From assembly GCF_002335805.1 (NCBI RefSeq), contig NZ_NISU01000001.1, positions 2,612,079-2,676,078 on the forward strand: a stretch of DNA of 64,000 nt, in the 5' to 3' direction. A program made the position numbers and the translations under genes. The stretch is from Bacillus sp. FJAT-45350 (GTDB lineage Bacteria; Bacillota; Bacilli; Bacillales; NISU01). Every line of letters starts with the position of its first letter. Position 1 is the first letter of the stretch. Positions 46,820 through 54,307 of this stretch are shown piece after piece. Below the pieces are notes generated by a model. The model saw only the letters and a list, made by a program, of their open reading frames with translations, was not told the DNA's origin and searched no databases.

Positions 46820-47698
46820 CTATCTCTTCGCTAGTAGCTCTAAATACTCAACTACTTTTTTATCAACATATCCTGTACCTTGAACCCTTTCATCAAAGTT
46901 TTCAATTAAATGAAAGGAATGGAGCGCTTCAATCACGTCTTGTTCTGATGGTGTATTAGTTTTAATATAGTCAAGCATTATTAACGCAGAAGCAATTTCA
47001 TCTTGCAACTGCCCTTCCACCTTAAGAATATCCTCAGGGCTAGACTTTTTAAAATAAAGCTGATGAAGCTGTAAGATTCTCTCTAATTCCTTAACTGGCT
47101 CCGTATGGTCATCTACACGTAAATCAATATACCGATCGTTAAATCCAGCATATCCGCCTTTTTCTTTTACAACGAGAAGAGCTGCCGATTGTTTTCCACG
47201 ACTATCTCCACCAGCTGCATCTCCTGCTAATAATGCCTTCGTTAATCGCGTAGCAAGGTCACCTTTCGATTTCTGGAAGATATTCGCCATAGCTTGTACA
47301 GTTTTTTCATCAACAAGAATGTTACCTTGGCAAGCAAAATTCGGTCCATTTATACCTCCTGCCCACGAATAACACTCACTCCCAGTAAAGGTGGCACTAT
47401 TTCCTTGTGCATCTACTAACCCAACTTGACGAACAGTCTCATTTTCATCTTCACTTGTAATAATTTTTAACGTTTCTTCTGCCGTTTTACCCTGTTCCAT
47501 TAATTCAAGCCCACGACTACCATAAGCTGGGTTAGCCCACGATTGGGTTGCCACTGCTCCCACACCAGCCTTTGCCCATGGCACAACCGAACCTACTGAC
47601 AAAAATTTCGATGCTACCGCTACACCAAGCTCTTTTGTTACAGGGTCAAAACCAACAATTGAAAATGTATTTATTGACTTACGATCACGCTTAATCAT
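46820..47698 (-). CDS. DUF1028 family protein
   Basis: About 292 residues from the ATG at 47698, 11 bases after GGAG. DUF1028 landmarks are TFSIVGFDPVTKELGVAVAS, SVGSVVPWAKAGVGAVATQS, GNSATFTGSECYSWAGG and GDSRGKQSAALLVV. The family is structurally related to Ntn hydrolases and is often linked to peptide or pyrimidine-type metabolism, but no reaction is established. It stands alone between the antiporter and metQ. The C-terminal 70 residues are helical and charged. Confidence 0.85.
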   Translation of the reverse strand: MIKRDRKSINTFSIVGFDPVTKELGVAVASKFLSVGSVVPWAKAGVGAVATQSWANPAYGSRGLELMEQGKTAEETLKIITSEDENETVRQVGLVDAQGNSATFTGSECYSWAGGINGPNFACQGNILVDEKTVQAMANIFQKSKGDLATRLTKALLAGDAAGGDSRGKQSAALLVVKEKGGYAGFNDRYIDLRVDDHTEPVKELERILQLHQLYFKKSSPEDILKVEGQLQDEIASALIMLDYIKTNTPSEQDVIEALHSFHLIENFDERVQGTGYVDKKVVEYLELLAKR

Positions 47699-47916
47699 TT
47701 CATGTCGTACTCCTTTCAATAATATACTAAAAAGTTAACTCTTTAAGAAAATAGCACTACCCTTCATTAATCCCTACATTCTTAAAGCCAAGTTGGAGCT
47801 AAATGTATCATTATTTTCTAATTCTTCCTATAATTAAAAAGGCTCAATAATTATTATACTGAAATTTCTTTATAAAATCACATATTACTGAAGGATCCTT
47901 CGAGTAGAAACTACAA

Positions 47917-47955
47917 AAGCAAGGAGAGAAACCTTTCAGGCTACTCTCCTTGCTT
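47917..47955 (-). terminator. Terminator of the metNIQ operon
   Basis: Twelve-base arms AAGCAAGGAGAG / CTCTCCTTGCTT, followed on the minus strand by TTGTAGTTTC, 18 bp after the metQ stop. Confidence 0.8.
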
Positions 47956-47972
47956 AATACTTAAGATATTTC

Positions 47973-48815
47973 TTATCGATTAACCATCCATTGCGGCTTA
48001 CCAAAACCTTGAAAATCTTGGTCAATTATTTCTTCAAATTGAAGTGATTCTACAACCTCAATGATATCTTTGGCAAATTGTGCATCAAGATCAGCTGTTT
48101 TCATAACAACACGATTTCTGAAGTCATCAGGCATTTCCTCTAATGCTAGCGCTGATAATAAATCCATCTGTGCTGCTAATGCAAAGTTACCAGGTACAGC
48201 TGCAAGGTCTACTCCATCAACTGCTCTTGGTAATTGGCCTGCTTCGATTGGTGAGAACTTTAAATTTTTTGGATTTTCTGTCACATCTTTTTCTGAAGCT
48301 GTTAGTTGGTTAATCTCACCATCTACTGAAATTAAACCAATACCTTCAAGCAACATTAATGTTCTTGCTAAGTTTGTTGGATCATTTGGTAGAGCGAGCT
48401 CACTACCTTCTTCAATTTCTTCAATACTTTCAAATTTATTTGAATAGATTCCCATTGGAGCAGTTGGAACTACGATTAACTCAGAAAGCTCTATGTTATG
48501 TTCAGTTGCGAAATTTTCCATATAAATTTTATGTTGGAACAAATTTGCATCTAGCGAACCGTTTCCTAAAGCGATGTTCGGTTGAACATAATCACTAAAT
48601 TCAATAACTTCAATTTCATATCCTTTTTCTTCAAGTAAAGGTTTAATAGCATTACTTACCATATCTGCATAAGGGCCAGATGTTGCTCCGATTACTAATT
48701 CCTTCTTTTCTTCAACAGGCTCTTCACTAACATCAGATGTTGCTTCTTCATTTCCACCACAAGCAGATAGTATTCCTAGCAGTAGAATAATAGATAATAA
48801 AACTAGCTTTTTCAT
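47973..48815 (-). CDS. metQ: Methionine ABC transporter substrate-binding lipoprotein
   Basis: 280 residues from the ATG at 48815 (GGGG nine bases upstream). The lipobox ILSAC gives a lipid-anchored Cys at about 20. NlpA/MetQ features: VIGATSGPYADMV, QPNIALGNGSLDANLFQHKI, and the LPNDPTNLARTLMLLEG segment. It delivers methionine to MetNI. Last gene of an operon controlled by the SAM riboswitch at 50617. Confidence 0.94.
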   Translation of the reverse strand: MKKLVLLSIILLLGILSACGGNEEATSDVSEEPVEEKKELVIGATSGPYADMVSNAIKPLLEEKGYEIEVIEFSDYVQPNIALGNGSLDANLFQHKIYMENFATEHNIELSELIVVPTAPMGIYSNKFESIEEIEEGSELALPNDPTNLARTLMLLEGIGLISVDGEINQLTASEKDVTENPKNLKFSPIEAGQLPRAVDGVDLAAVPGNFALAAQMDLLSALALEEMPDDFRNRVVMKTADLDAQFAKDIIEVVESLQFEEIIDQDFQGFGKPQWMVNR

Positions 48816-48841
48816 ATTCAATTTCCCCTTTTTCTCTTCTT

Positions 48842-49507
48842 TTATTTTTTATCAACAAATCTAGCAACTCGATCACCAGTGAATTGTAGAATTTGTACAA
48901 TACAGATTAAAACAATGATTGTTGTTAACATAACGGTGTCATCGTAACGATAGTATCCAAAACGAATAGCAAGATCCCCTATCCCTCCACCGCCAACAAT
49001 TCCAGCCATAGCAGAATACCCCACAAGGCTAATCGTAGTTATCGTTACGCCCTGAATAAGTCCTGGTCGCGCTTCTGGAAGGAGAACATCCTTAATAATC
49101 ATCCACGGTGTAGCACCTACAGAAACAACTGCTTCAATAACGCCTTTATCAATTTCACGTAAAGATGACTCAACCAATCTTGCAAAAAACGGAATTGCCG
49201 CTACTGATAAAGAAACCGAGGCGGCTTTTGGTCCAATTGTTGTTCCTGCTATCAATTGCGTTAAAGGTAAAAGAGCAACGAGTAATATGATAAATGGAAT
49301 AGAACGAATTAAATTTACAAAAAATCCCACAACACTCTTAATAAATGTGTTTTCTAGAAAAAGTCCTTTATCGGTGACAAATAACAAGATTCCAAGTGGT
49401 AATCCAAAAACCAATGCAACACTTAGTGCAATAGATACCATAAGTACCGTCTCAAGAAATGCTTTGTTCATTTCTGGAAGTAAATTAACTAGCGTTTCTA
49501 ATAGCAT
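48842..49507 (-). CDS. metI: Methionine ABC transporter permease
   Basis: 221 residues, five hydrophobic segments, with the ABC permease coupling motif EARPGLIQGVTITTISLVGY near residue 145. The ATG at 49507 is used, 9 bases after GGAGG, although TTG at 49513 is in frame. The start lies inside the metN end (23 bp overlap), which points to coupled translation. Confidence 0.93.
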   Translation of the reverse strand: MLLETLVNLLPEMNKAFLETVLMVSIALSVALVFGLPLGILLFVTDKGLFLENTFIKSVVGFFVNLIRSIPFIILLVALLPLTQLIAGTTIGPKAASVSLSVAAIPFFARLVESSLREIDKGVIEAVVSVGATPWMIIKDVLLPEARPGLIQGVTITTISLVGYSAMAGIVGGGGIGDLAIRFGYYRYDDTVMLTTIIVLICIVQILQFTGDRVARFVDKK

Positions 49508-50510
49508 CTGCAATTACCTCCAAATTTTCAGTACGTGTTCGGATTACTTCAATAGCCCGTTCTACTTCAGAATGCTCTCCAATAAGCTCCATAATAAAAA
49601 TCCCTAGAGGTACTTCTTTTATGTACTCAATCTTTCCATGTAGAATATTCCCATTCACTTGAAACTGCTTAAAAACATCTGAAATAACAGATTCTTCTGC
49701 TATTGCTCCTTTAAATTGAACTTTCACAATCGTACCTTTACGTTTTTCTATTAACTGTGATGGTAGTTCAAATTGTAAAACACTATTAATGAAATCCCTT
49801 GTCAACTGTTGTGTAGGAGAAGCAAACAATTCATATACAGTGCCTTCTTCAATAATCCGTCCATCTTCCATTACTGCCATACGATCACAGATTTCCTTTA
49901 CTACTTCCATTTCATGTGTAATTAACACGATGGTTAACCCAAGTTCTCTATTAATCTTTTTTAATAGGGACAAAATTGATTTTGTTGTATTTGGGTCTAG
50001 TGCAGAAGTAGCTTCATCACATAGTAGTACTTGAGGGTCGTTAGCAAGCGCCCTCGCTATGCCAACCCTCTGCTTTTGTCCCCCACTAAGTTGTGCAGGA
50101 TAATGACCACTTTTGTTTGATAACCCTACCATTTCTAATAATTCTGTCACTTTTTTATTTATCTCAGCTTTAGGTTTCCCAGCAGCTTTTAACGCGATCG
50201 CTATATTTTCAAAAATTGTTTTTGAACTGATTAAATAAAAGTGTTGAAATATCATTCCAATTTTTTGCCTAGCTTCTCTTAAGGATTTTTTATTTAACTT
50301 TGTTAACTCCATTCCATCAATCTTAATTTCACCTGATGTCGGTTTCTCTAATAAATTTAAACAGCGTAATAGTGAGCTTTTTCCAGCCCCACTATAACCG
50401 ACAATTCCAAATACCTCTCCTTTATTTACAGTTAGAGAGACATGGTCTACTCCCATTACGGTTGTTTTTTTTGTTTTATATTCTTTAACTAAATCTGTTA
50501 CCTCAATCAA
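49485..50510 (-). CDS. metN: Methionine ABC transporter ATP-binding protein
   Basis: 341 residues. Walker A GYSGAGKSS, ABC signature LSGGQKQRVGIARAL, Walker B VLLCDEATSALD, and a C-terminal NIL domain (about 265-341) that senses methionine and sets this protein apart from other ABC ATPases. Start is TTG at 50510 with GGAGGG upstream. First gene of the operon after the riboswitch. Confidence 0.95.
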   Translation of the reverse strand: MIEVTDLVKEYKTKKTTVMGVDHVSLTVNKGEVFGIVGYSGAGKSSLLRCLNLLEKPTSGEIKIDGMELTKLNKKSLREARQKIGMIFQHFYLISSKTIFENIAIALKAAGKPKAEINKKVTELLEMVGLSNKSGHYPAQLSGGQKQRVGIARALANDPQVLLCDEATSALDPNTTKSILSLLKKINRELGLTIVLITHEMEVVKEICDRMAVMEDGRIIEEGTVYELFASPTQQLTRDFINSVLQFELPSQLIEKRKGTIVKVQFKGAIAEESVISDVFKQFQVNGNILHGKIEYIKEVPLGIFIMELIGEHSEVERAIEVIRTRTENLEVIADAIRNAS

Positions 50511-50562
50511 AACGTAGTCCCTCCTAAAATTAATTAAATTAATCCCAAATTCTTAGATTTTG

Positions 50563-50596
50563 TAAAAAAATAGACCCCTTCATCTGAAAGAGGCCT
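50563..50596 (-). terminator. Riboswitch-controlled terminator before metN
   Basis: On the minus strand AGGCCTCTTT / AAGGGGTCT stem with CAGATG loop, then a T-run (TATTTTTTTAC). Placed between the SAM aptamer and metN, as in S-box attenuation. Confidence 0.88.
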
Positions 50597-50616
50597 AATA
50601 TCACGCACATTATAGC

Positions 50617-50721
50617 CTTATCTTTCAGAATAAGTTAATTATTCTGCAGGAGTTAGCACCATCCCATAATTTGGAGGTTGCTGGACTTCACCGGGCCTGT
50701 CCCTCAGTCGCTCTTGATAAG
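50617..50721 (-). promoter_or_regulatory. SAM-I riboswitch (S box)
   Basis: Read on the minus strand: closing stem CTTATC / GATAAG, then AAGAGCGACTGAGGGA, CAGGCCCGGTGAAGTC and CAGCAACCTCC, followed by the GGTGCTAACTCCTGC portion. These are the conserved P1-P3 elements of the S-box class. High S-adenosylmethionine should favour the terminator at 50563 and close the metNIQ operon. Confidence 0.96.
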
Positions 50722-50746
50722 TTATTTTTATAAAATTGTTAAGTTG

Positions 50747-50775
50747 ATAATATAACCAAGTAATCAGGTTGTCAA
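50747..50775 (-). promoter_or_regulatory. SigA-type promoter of the metNIQ operon
   Basis: Minus strand: -35 TTGACA (50770-50775), 17-bp spacer, -10 TATTAT (50747-50752). It lies 26 bp upstream of the riboswitch. The rest of the gap, 50776-51063, shows only a short hairpin AAGAGG/CCTCTT at 50884-50908. Confidence 0.85.
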
Positions 50776-51063
50776 TATCGTTTTTTCGCTTTAATACACA
50801 AAAGAGCGCTTTCATTATTGATACTACAACAAATAAACTATTTATTATTTATTTTCTAAAAAACTAAATCAGTTCTATTAATTAAGAGGCTAGGGTTGGG
50901 CACCTCTTTGTTTTGTAATAACAAAACGTCCTTTCTATCTTTTATTAGCTCTACTCTTTTACAAAGCCAATATTACCAATTTTTGTTTTAATGTATCATA
51001 TAGTCCCTTTTTCTATTATACTAGAGTAATATAATCACTAAGAATTTATGGAGGGTTGCATCA

Positions 51064-52410
51064 ATGAAACAACTATTTAATAGTGGCCATCATTCTTACA
51101 TCGTCCTTGCTATACTATTATTATTTCTTTTTCCTACTAATAGTTTAGCAAACTCATCGATTGAAGAAAAATGTGGATATAGCGCCCAACCTGGTGTGAA
51201 TCCAGATTATCAGACAGTAAACTGTTTACTAACAGAAACAGCACTGGACTACAATGTTCCACCGGAAATTGTAAAAGGGATTGCAGAAGTAGAAAGTGGT
51301 AACTGGAGACAATTTCATCCAGATGGTACCCCAATCATTACAGACGATGGTGGCATTGGAATTATGCAGATTACACTGTATCAAGATTATGATCAAGAAA
51401 GATTAAAAAATGATATTGTGTATAACATTAAATCAGGCGTGGAAATGCTAGATTCTATGTTTGCTAGAGGTGACTTACCGAAGATTAACGGACATGAAAG
51501 ACATATCATTGAACATTGGTATTTCTCTGTAATGGCATATAATGGAATAAAACCTCTAAATAGTCCTATCGTACAAGCTACTGGCGAACGAAATCGCAAG
51601 GCATACCAAGAAAAAGTATTCGATGTCATTGCAAATCGTAGCTTGGTAACGTTAACTGAACTACCTTTAGATAGTAGTCATTTTCAATATGACTCGAATA
51701 GTAGCAATAATATTACATTCACTAAAGATGTTACTACGTCTGCTAAATTAACAGAGAGTAAACATTTTCTCAAAAAAGGTGAAAGAGCAACAATTACAAC
51801 GAATAATGTTCGACTACGAGAACAACCGACAACAGCTAGTAATGAAGTTACTCGACTACAATTGAATCAAACTGTCAAAATTTCAGACTCGTTTATGTAT
51901 GAACTAAATAAGAATAGCAGAAATCAATTCGTTTGGTATCCAGTTGAATTAACTGATGGTAAAACTGGTTATATAGCAAGTAGTTACCTAGAGCAAACTA
52001 CAGCACCTATCGAAATTCCGACAAGAAAAAGCACGATTATTTTGCATCTAAATAACACGACTGCACAAGTAAACGGTTCATCTGTTAAACTCGACGCTGC
52101 TCCCTATACAACAAATGGTCGTACACTTGTCCCTCTTAGATTTATAAGTGAGAATCTTGGAGCAAATGTACATTGGGACGGGCCGACTAGAACAATAACG
52201 ATTCAAGTAGACGGAAAAACACTGACATTACGAGAGGGAAGTCGAACGATTTCAGTTACGCAAAATGGTTCACATACAAATCATACAATTGAAGTAGCTC
52301 CTATTATTCGAAATGGTGTTACCTCCGTACCAATCCGTTTCATTTCAGAGCAGATTGGTGCTAGTGTTGATTGGAATAGTCAGGCACGAAGAATAACGAT
52401 ACAACAATAA
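51064..52410 (+). CDS. Secreted SLT-like / SH3 / stalk-domain protein
   Basis: 448 residues with a signal peptide (SYIVLAILLLFLFPTNSLA). Residues about 50-190 look like a lytic transglycosylase SLT fold: AEVESG holds the likely catalytic Glu and GIGIMQIT the following turn. Next comes a bacterial SH3 domain (TTNNVRLREQPTTASNEVTR, about 245-315), then a copper amine oxidase N-terminal (stalk) domain from about 335 (RTLVPLRFISENLGANVHWD and SVPIRFISEQIGASVDWNSQ). It probably works on or binds the cell wall. GGAGGG precedes the ATG. Catalytic activity is inferred. Confidence 0.82.
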   Translation: MKQLFNSGHHSYIVLAILLLFLFPTNSLANSSIEEKCGYSAQPGVNPDYQTVNCLLTETALDYNVPPEIVKGIAEVESGNWRQFHPDGTPIITDDGGIGIMQITLYQDYDQERLKNDIVYNIKSGVEMLDSMFARGDLPKINGHERHIIEHWYFSVMAYNGIKPLNSPIVQATGERNRKAYQEKVFDVIANRSLVTLTELPLDSSHFQYDSNSSNNITFTKDVTTSAKLTESKHFLKKGERATITTNNVRLREQPTTASNEVTRLQLNQTVKISDSFMYELNKNSRNQFVWYPVELTDGKTGYIASSYLEQTTAPIEIPTRKSTIILHLNNTTAQVNGSSVKLDAAPYTTNGRTLVPLRFISENLGANVHWDGPTRTITIQVDGKTLTLREGSRTISVTQNGSHTNHTIEVAPIIRNGVTSVPIRFISEQIGASVDWNSQARRITIQQ

Positions 52411-52412
52411 CT

Positions 52413-52455
52413 AAAAGCAACACCACCTATCAAAGTTAATAGGGGTGTTGCTTTT
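52413..52455. terminator. Terminator of the SLT/stalk gene
   Basis: Twelve-base arms AAAAGCAACACC / GGTGTTGCTTTT with T's after it on the plus strand, 3 bp after the stop codon. Confidence 0.88.
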
Positions 52456-52467
52456 TAAGTCTTATTT

Positions 52468-52575
52468 TTAAATCGTTACCCTTTTTGTCCAAGAATCATA
52501 ATCTACTTCTGCACCTAGTTGCTCTGAAACAAAGCGAAGAGGAACGAATGTACCATTGATTTTTTCATCTTTTTC
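52468..52575 (-). pseudogene. Remnant of a copper amine oxidase-type stalk domain
   Basis: Minus-strand frame EKDEKINGTFVPLRFVSEQL then GAEVDYDSWTKRVTI and a stop. It is the second half of a stalk domain like that ending the neighbouring plus-strand protein. It is in the same frame as the glycosidase gene that stops at 52615, separated from it by stops at 52582 and 52576, so it is probably the cut-off C-terminus of that protein. Confidence 0.8.
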
Positions 52576-52614
52576 TCACCCTTATCGCTTATTTAGACCA
52601 CTTTCGCTAATATT

Positions 52615-53694
52615 TTATGGTGATATGACAATATTCGTCTTCACTCTTCTCTCACGACCATCAGATGGTTTATTTAAGACCTTTCCATCATAGTAAAAAG
52701 CACTTGACCCTCCACCATCTAAATTATAGGCATCTCGAATATTGAATTCTAACAATTTATCCTGCGCTTCCTCTAATGTTACGCCGTTACTCCACCCTTC
52801 TCTCCGACCATCAATGACCATAAAAAAGAGGTCACCATTATCAAAATGTCCAATTAATGTTCGGGGATGTCTCGTATTAGCCCAATTAGAAGGAATTGAC
52901 AGCTTTTTCCCGTCTTTTAATAAGGTAGGAGTAAAACTTGCACCTTGTAGTACATTCATAGCTTGAATGTCTTCTCTAGAGGATACTTGTCCACCTACTA
53001 GATTGCCATTATTATTAAACCCTATAAAACTAAGGCTTAAATCAAAATATGTAACAATTTCTCCATCAACTACAGTTATACCAATAGGATACAGCTTCCC
53101 ATTTTGACTCGTAAACCCTCCAGCATTTATTGCTAAAACTCCACCAGTCCGCTTTGCCGCATGGCTAGTCGTTTCCCCATTACTAGCTATTTGGTCCTCA
53201 GCTAAGACCATACGAATTGCATTGGGATTATGTAACCGAATTTTTGCCATGTACCCTCTGTATCCAGACTCTTCGAGTGAATATACTTTTACAACTGAGT
53301 TCTCACCATAAGTCTGTCCAATGGGATTTCCTAACATAGTTGCTAATAGTCGTTCAATTAAATCAGCTGATTGTTGACTATGATTTACGCTAGCCTCAAC
53401 TAAAGAATTCAGTTTTTCCTGTTGTTTTAAGTAATCTAGTAACTCAGCTTTTGCATTTTCTTGAATTAATTCTATTATTCTTTTAGATGATTCACTTATG
53501 TAGGTAGTTTCCGTCATTAACTCTCTTGATTCAAAAAGATTTTGTTTCATTGTTTCATTCTGTTTCTTAATTTCCCCTTGAGCTATAACAGTAGTTTCGA
53601 TAACTTCATCAGAGTGTCTCTCAATTGATGCTAGAAATATACCGATAAACGGTGCAAAAAGTAATAGAAAAAAAAGCTGTAGTTTAATGAGCAC
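52615..53694 (-). CDS. Phosphodiester glycosidase family protein
   Basis: 359 residues. A membrane helix (residues 5-20), a coiled-coil stalk (about 22-110), and a NAGPA/DUF2233-type domain from about 150: MAKIRLHNPNAIRMVLAEDQ, AINAGGFTSQNGKLYPIG, HPRTLIGHFDNGDLFFMVID and NLDGGGSSAFYYDGK. The family includes phosphodiester alpha-N-acetylglucosaminidases; in bacteria it is thought to act on exopolysaccharide or wall glycans. Start is GTG with GGAGG nine bases before, overlapping the previous gene by 11 bp. It may be C-terminally shortened (see 52468). Confidence 0.85.
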   Translation of the reverse strand: MLIKLQLFFLLLFAPFIGIFLASIERHSDEVIETTVIAQGEIKKQNETMKQNLFESRELMTETTYISESSKRIIELIQENAKAELLDYLKQQEKLNSLVEASVNHSQQSADLIERLLATMLGNPIGQTYGENSVVKVYSLEESGYRGYMAKIRLHNPNAIRMVLAEDQIASNGETTSHAAKRTGGVLAINAGGFTSQNGKLYPIGITVVDGEIVTYFDLSLSFIGFNNNGNLVGGQVSSREDIQAMNVLQGASFTPTLLKDGKKLSIPSNWANTRHPRTLIGHFDNGDLFFMVIDGRREGWSNGVTLEEAQDKLLEFNIRDAYNLDGGGSSAFYYDGKVLNKPSDGRERRVKTNIVISP

Positions 53695-54139
53695 GAGTCG
53701 CTTCCTCCAATTTAACTAATTGAGTTCGCAAGTCATTTAAACGTTTATCCAATTCTATCATTCTCTCTTCTAAAGCGAGTCTTGTTTGGTCACTGCCTGT
53801 TAATGACTCCCCAGTTAACTCTAGCCCTTCATAAATATAGCTTAGTTCATCCTTGATCAATGAAATTTCTTCCGTAGATGACTGTAATTCTAGATTGAAT
53901 TGCTCTAGCTGCGAAAGTATTTCTTCATTCTGAAAGCTAATACTTTCAATTTTTTCATCCATCTTTGTTTGATTTTCTTCAAAATAGTTGAAAGCTAGAC
54001 TGTATCCTACATAGAATAAGCCAAGCCATAATAGAACACTTAGAGAAATATAGATTGACTTTTTATTTCCAAACCTCTTTCTTCTATCTCCAATTCGTCT
54101 CTGCTCTGGTGTTGTTTCTGAATTGCTTTGTGAACTCAT
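53684..54139 (-). CDS. Membrane-anchored coiled-coil protein
   Basis: 151 residues: a basic cytoplasmic start (RRIGDRRKRFGNKKS), a membrane helix (about 29-50), and a long heptad-rich extracellular coil to the end. The reading frame overlaps the glycosidase start, so the two are co-translated. Both proteins have a membrane helix plus coil, which suggests that they form a complex at the surface. No catalytic motif. GGAGAGGG precedes the ATG. Confidence 0.75.
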   Translation of the reverse strand: MSSQSNSETTPEQRRIGDRRKRFGNKKSIYISLSVLLWLGLFYVGYSLAFNYFEENQTKMDEKIESISFQNEEILSQLEQFNLELQSSTEEISLIKDELSYIYEGLELTGESLTGSDQTRLALEERMIELDKRLNDLRTQLVKLEEATRAH

Positions 54140-54252
54140 TGTTAAATCCCTCTCCTGCTATATATTCAATCTGATCCTACAATCTACAGTACTAATAATC
54201 AAGAATTTGTTGACACTTCTCTATCATAAAGCAAATCGTTTATTCAATAAAT

Positions 54253-54283
54253 TAAGCCTCATTCACTTATGTAATGAGACTTA
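54253..54283 (-). terminator. Hairpin after the PEP carboxylase gene
   Basis: Arms TAAGCCTCATT / AATGAGACTTA with one mismatch. It is followed on the minus strand by ATTTATTG. Confidence 0.55.
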
Positions 54284-54307
54284 ACTCTAACTATTCTTAT
54301 TTACACA

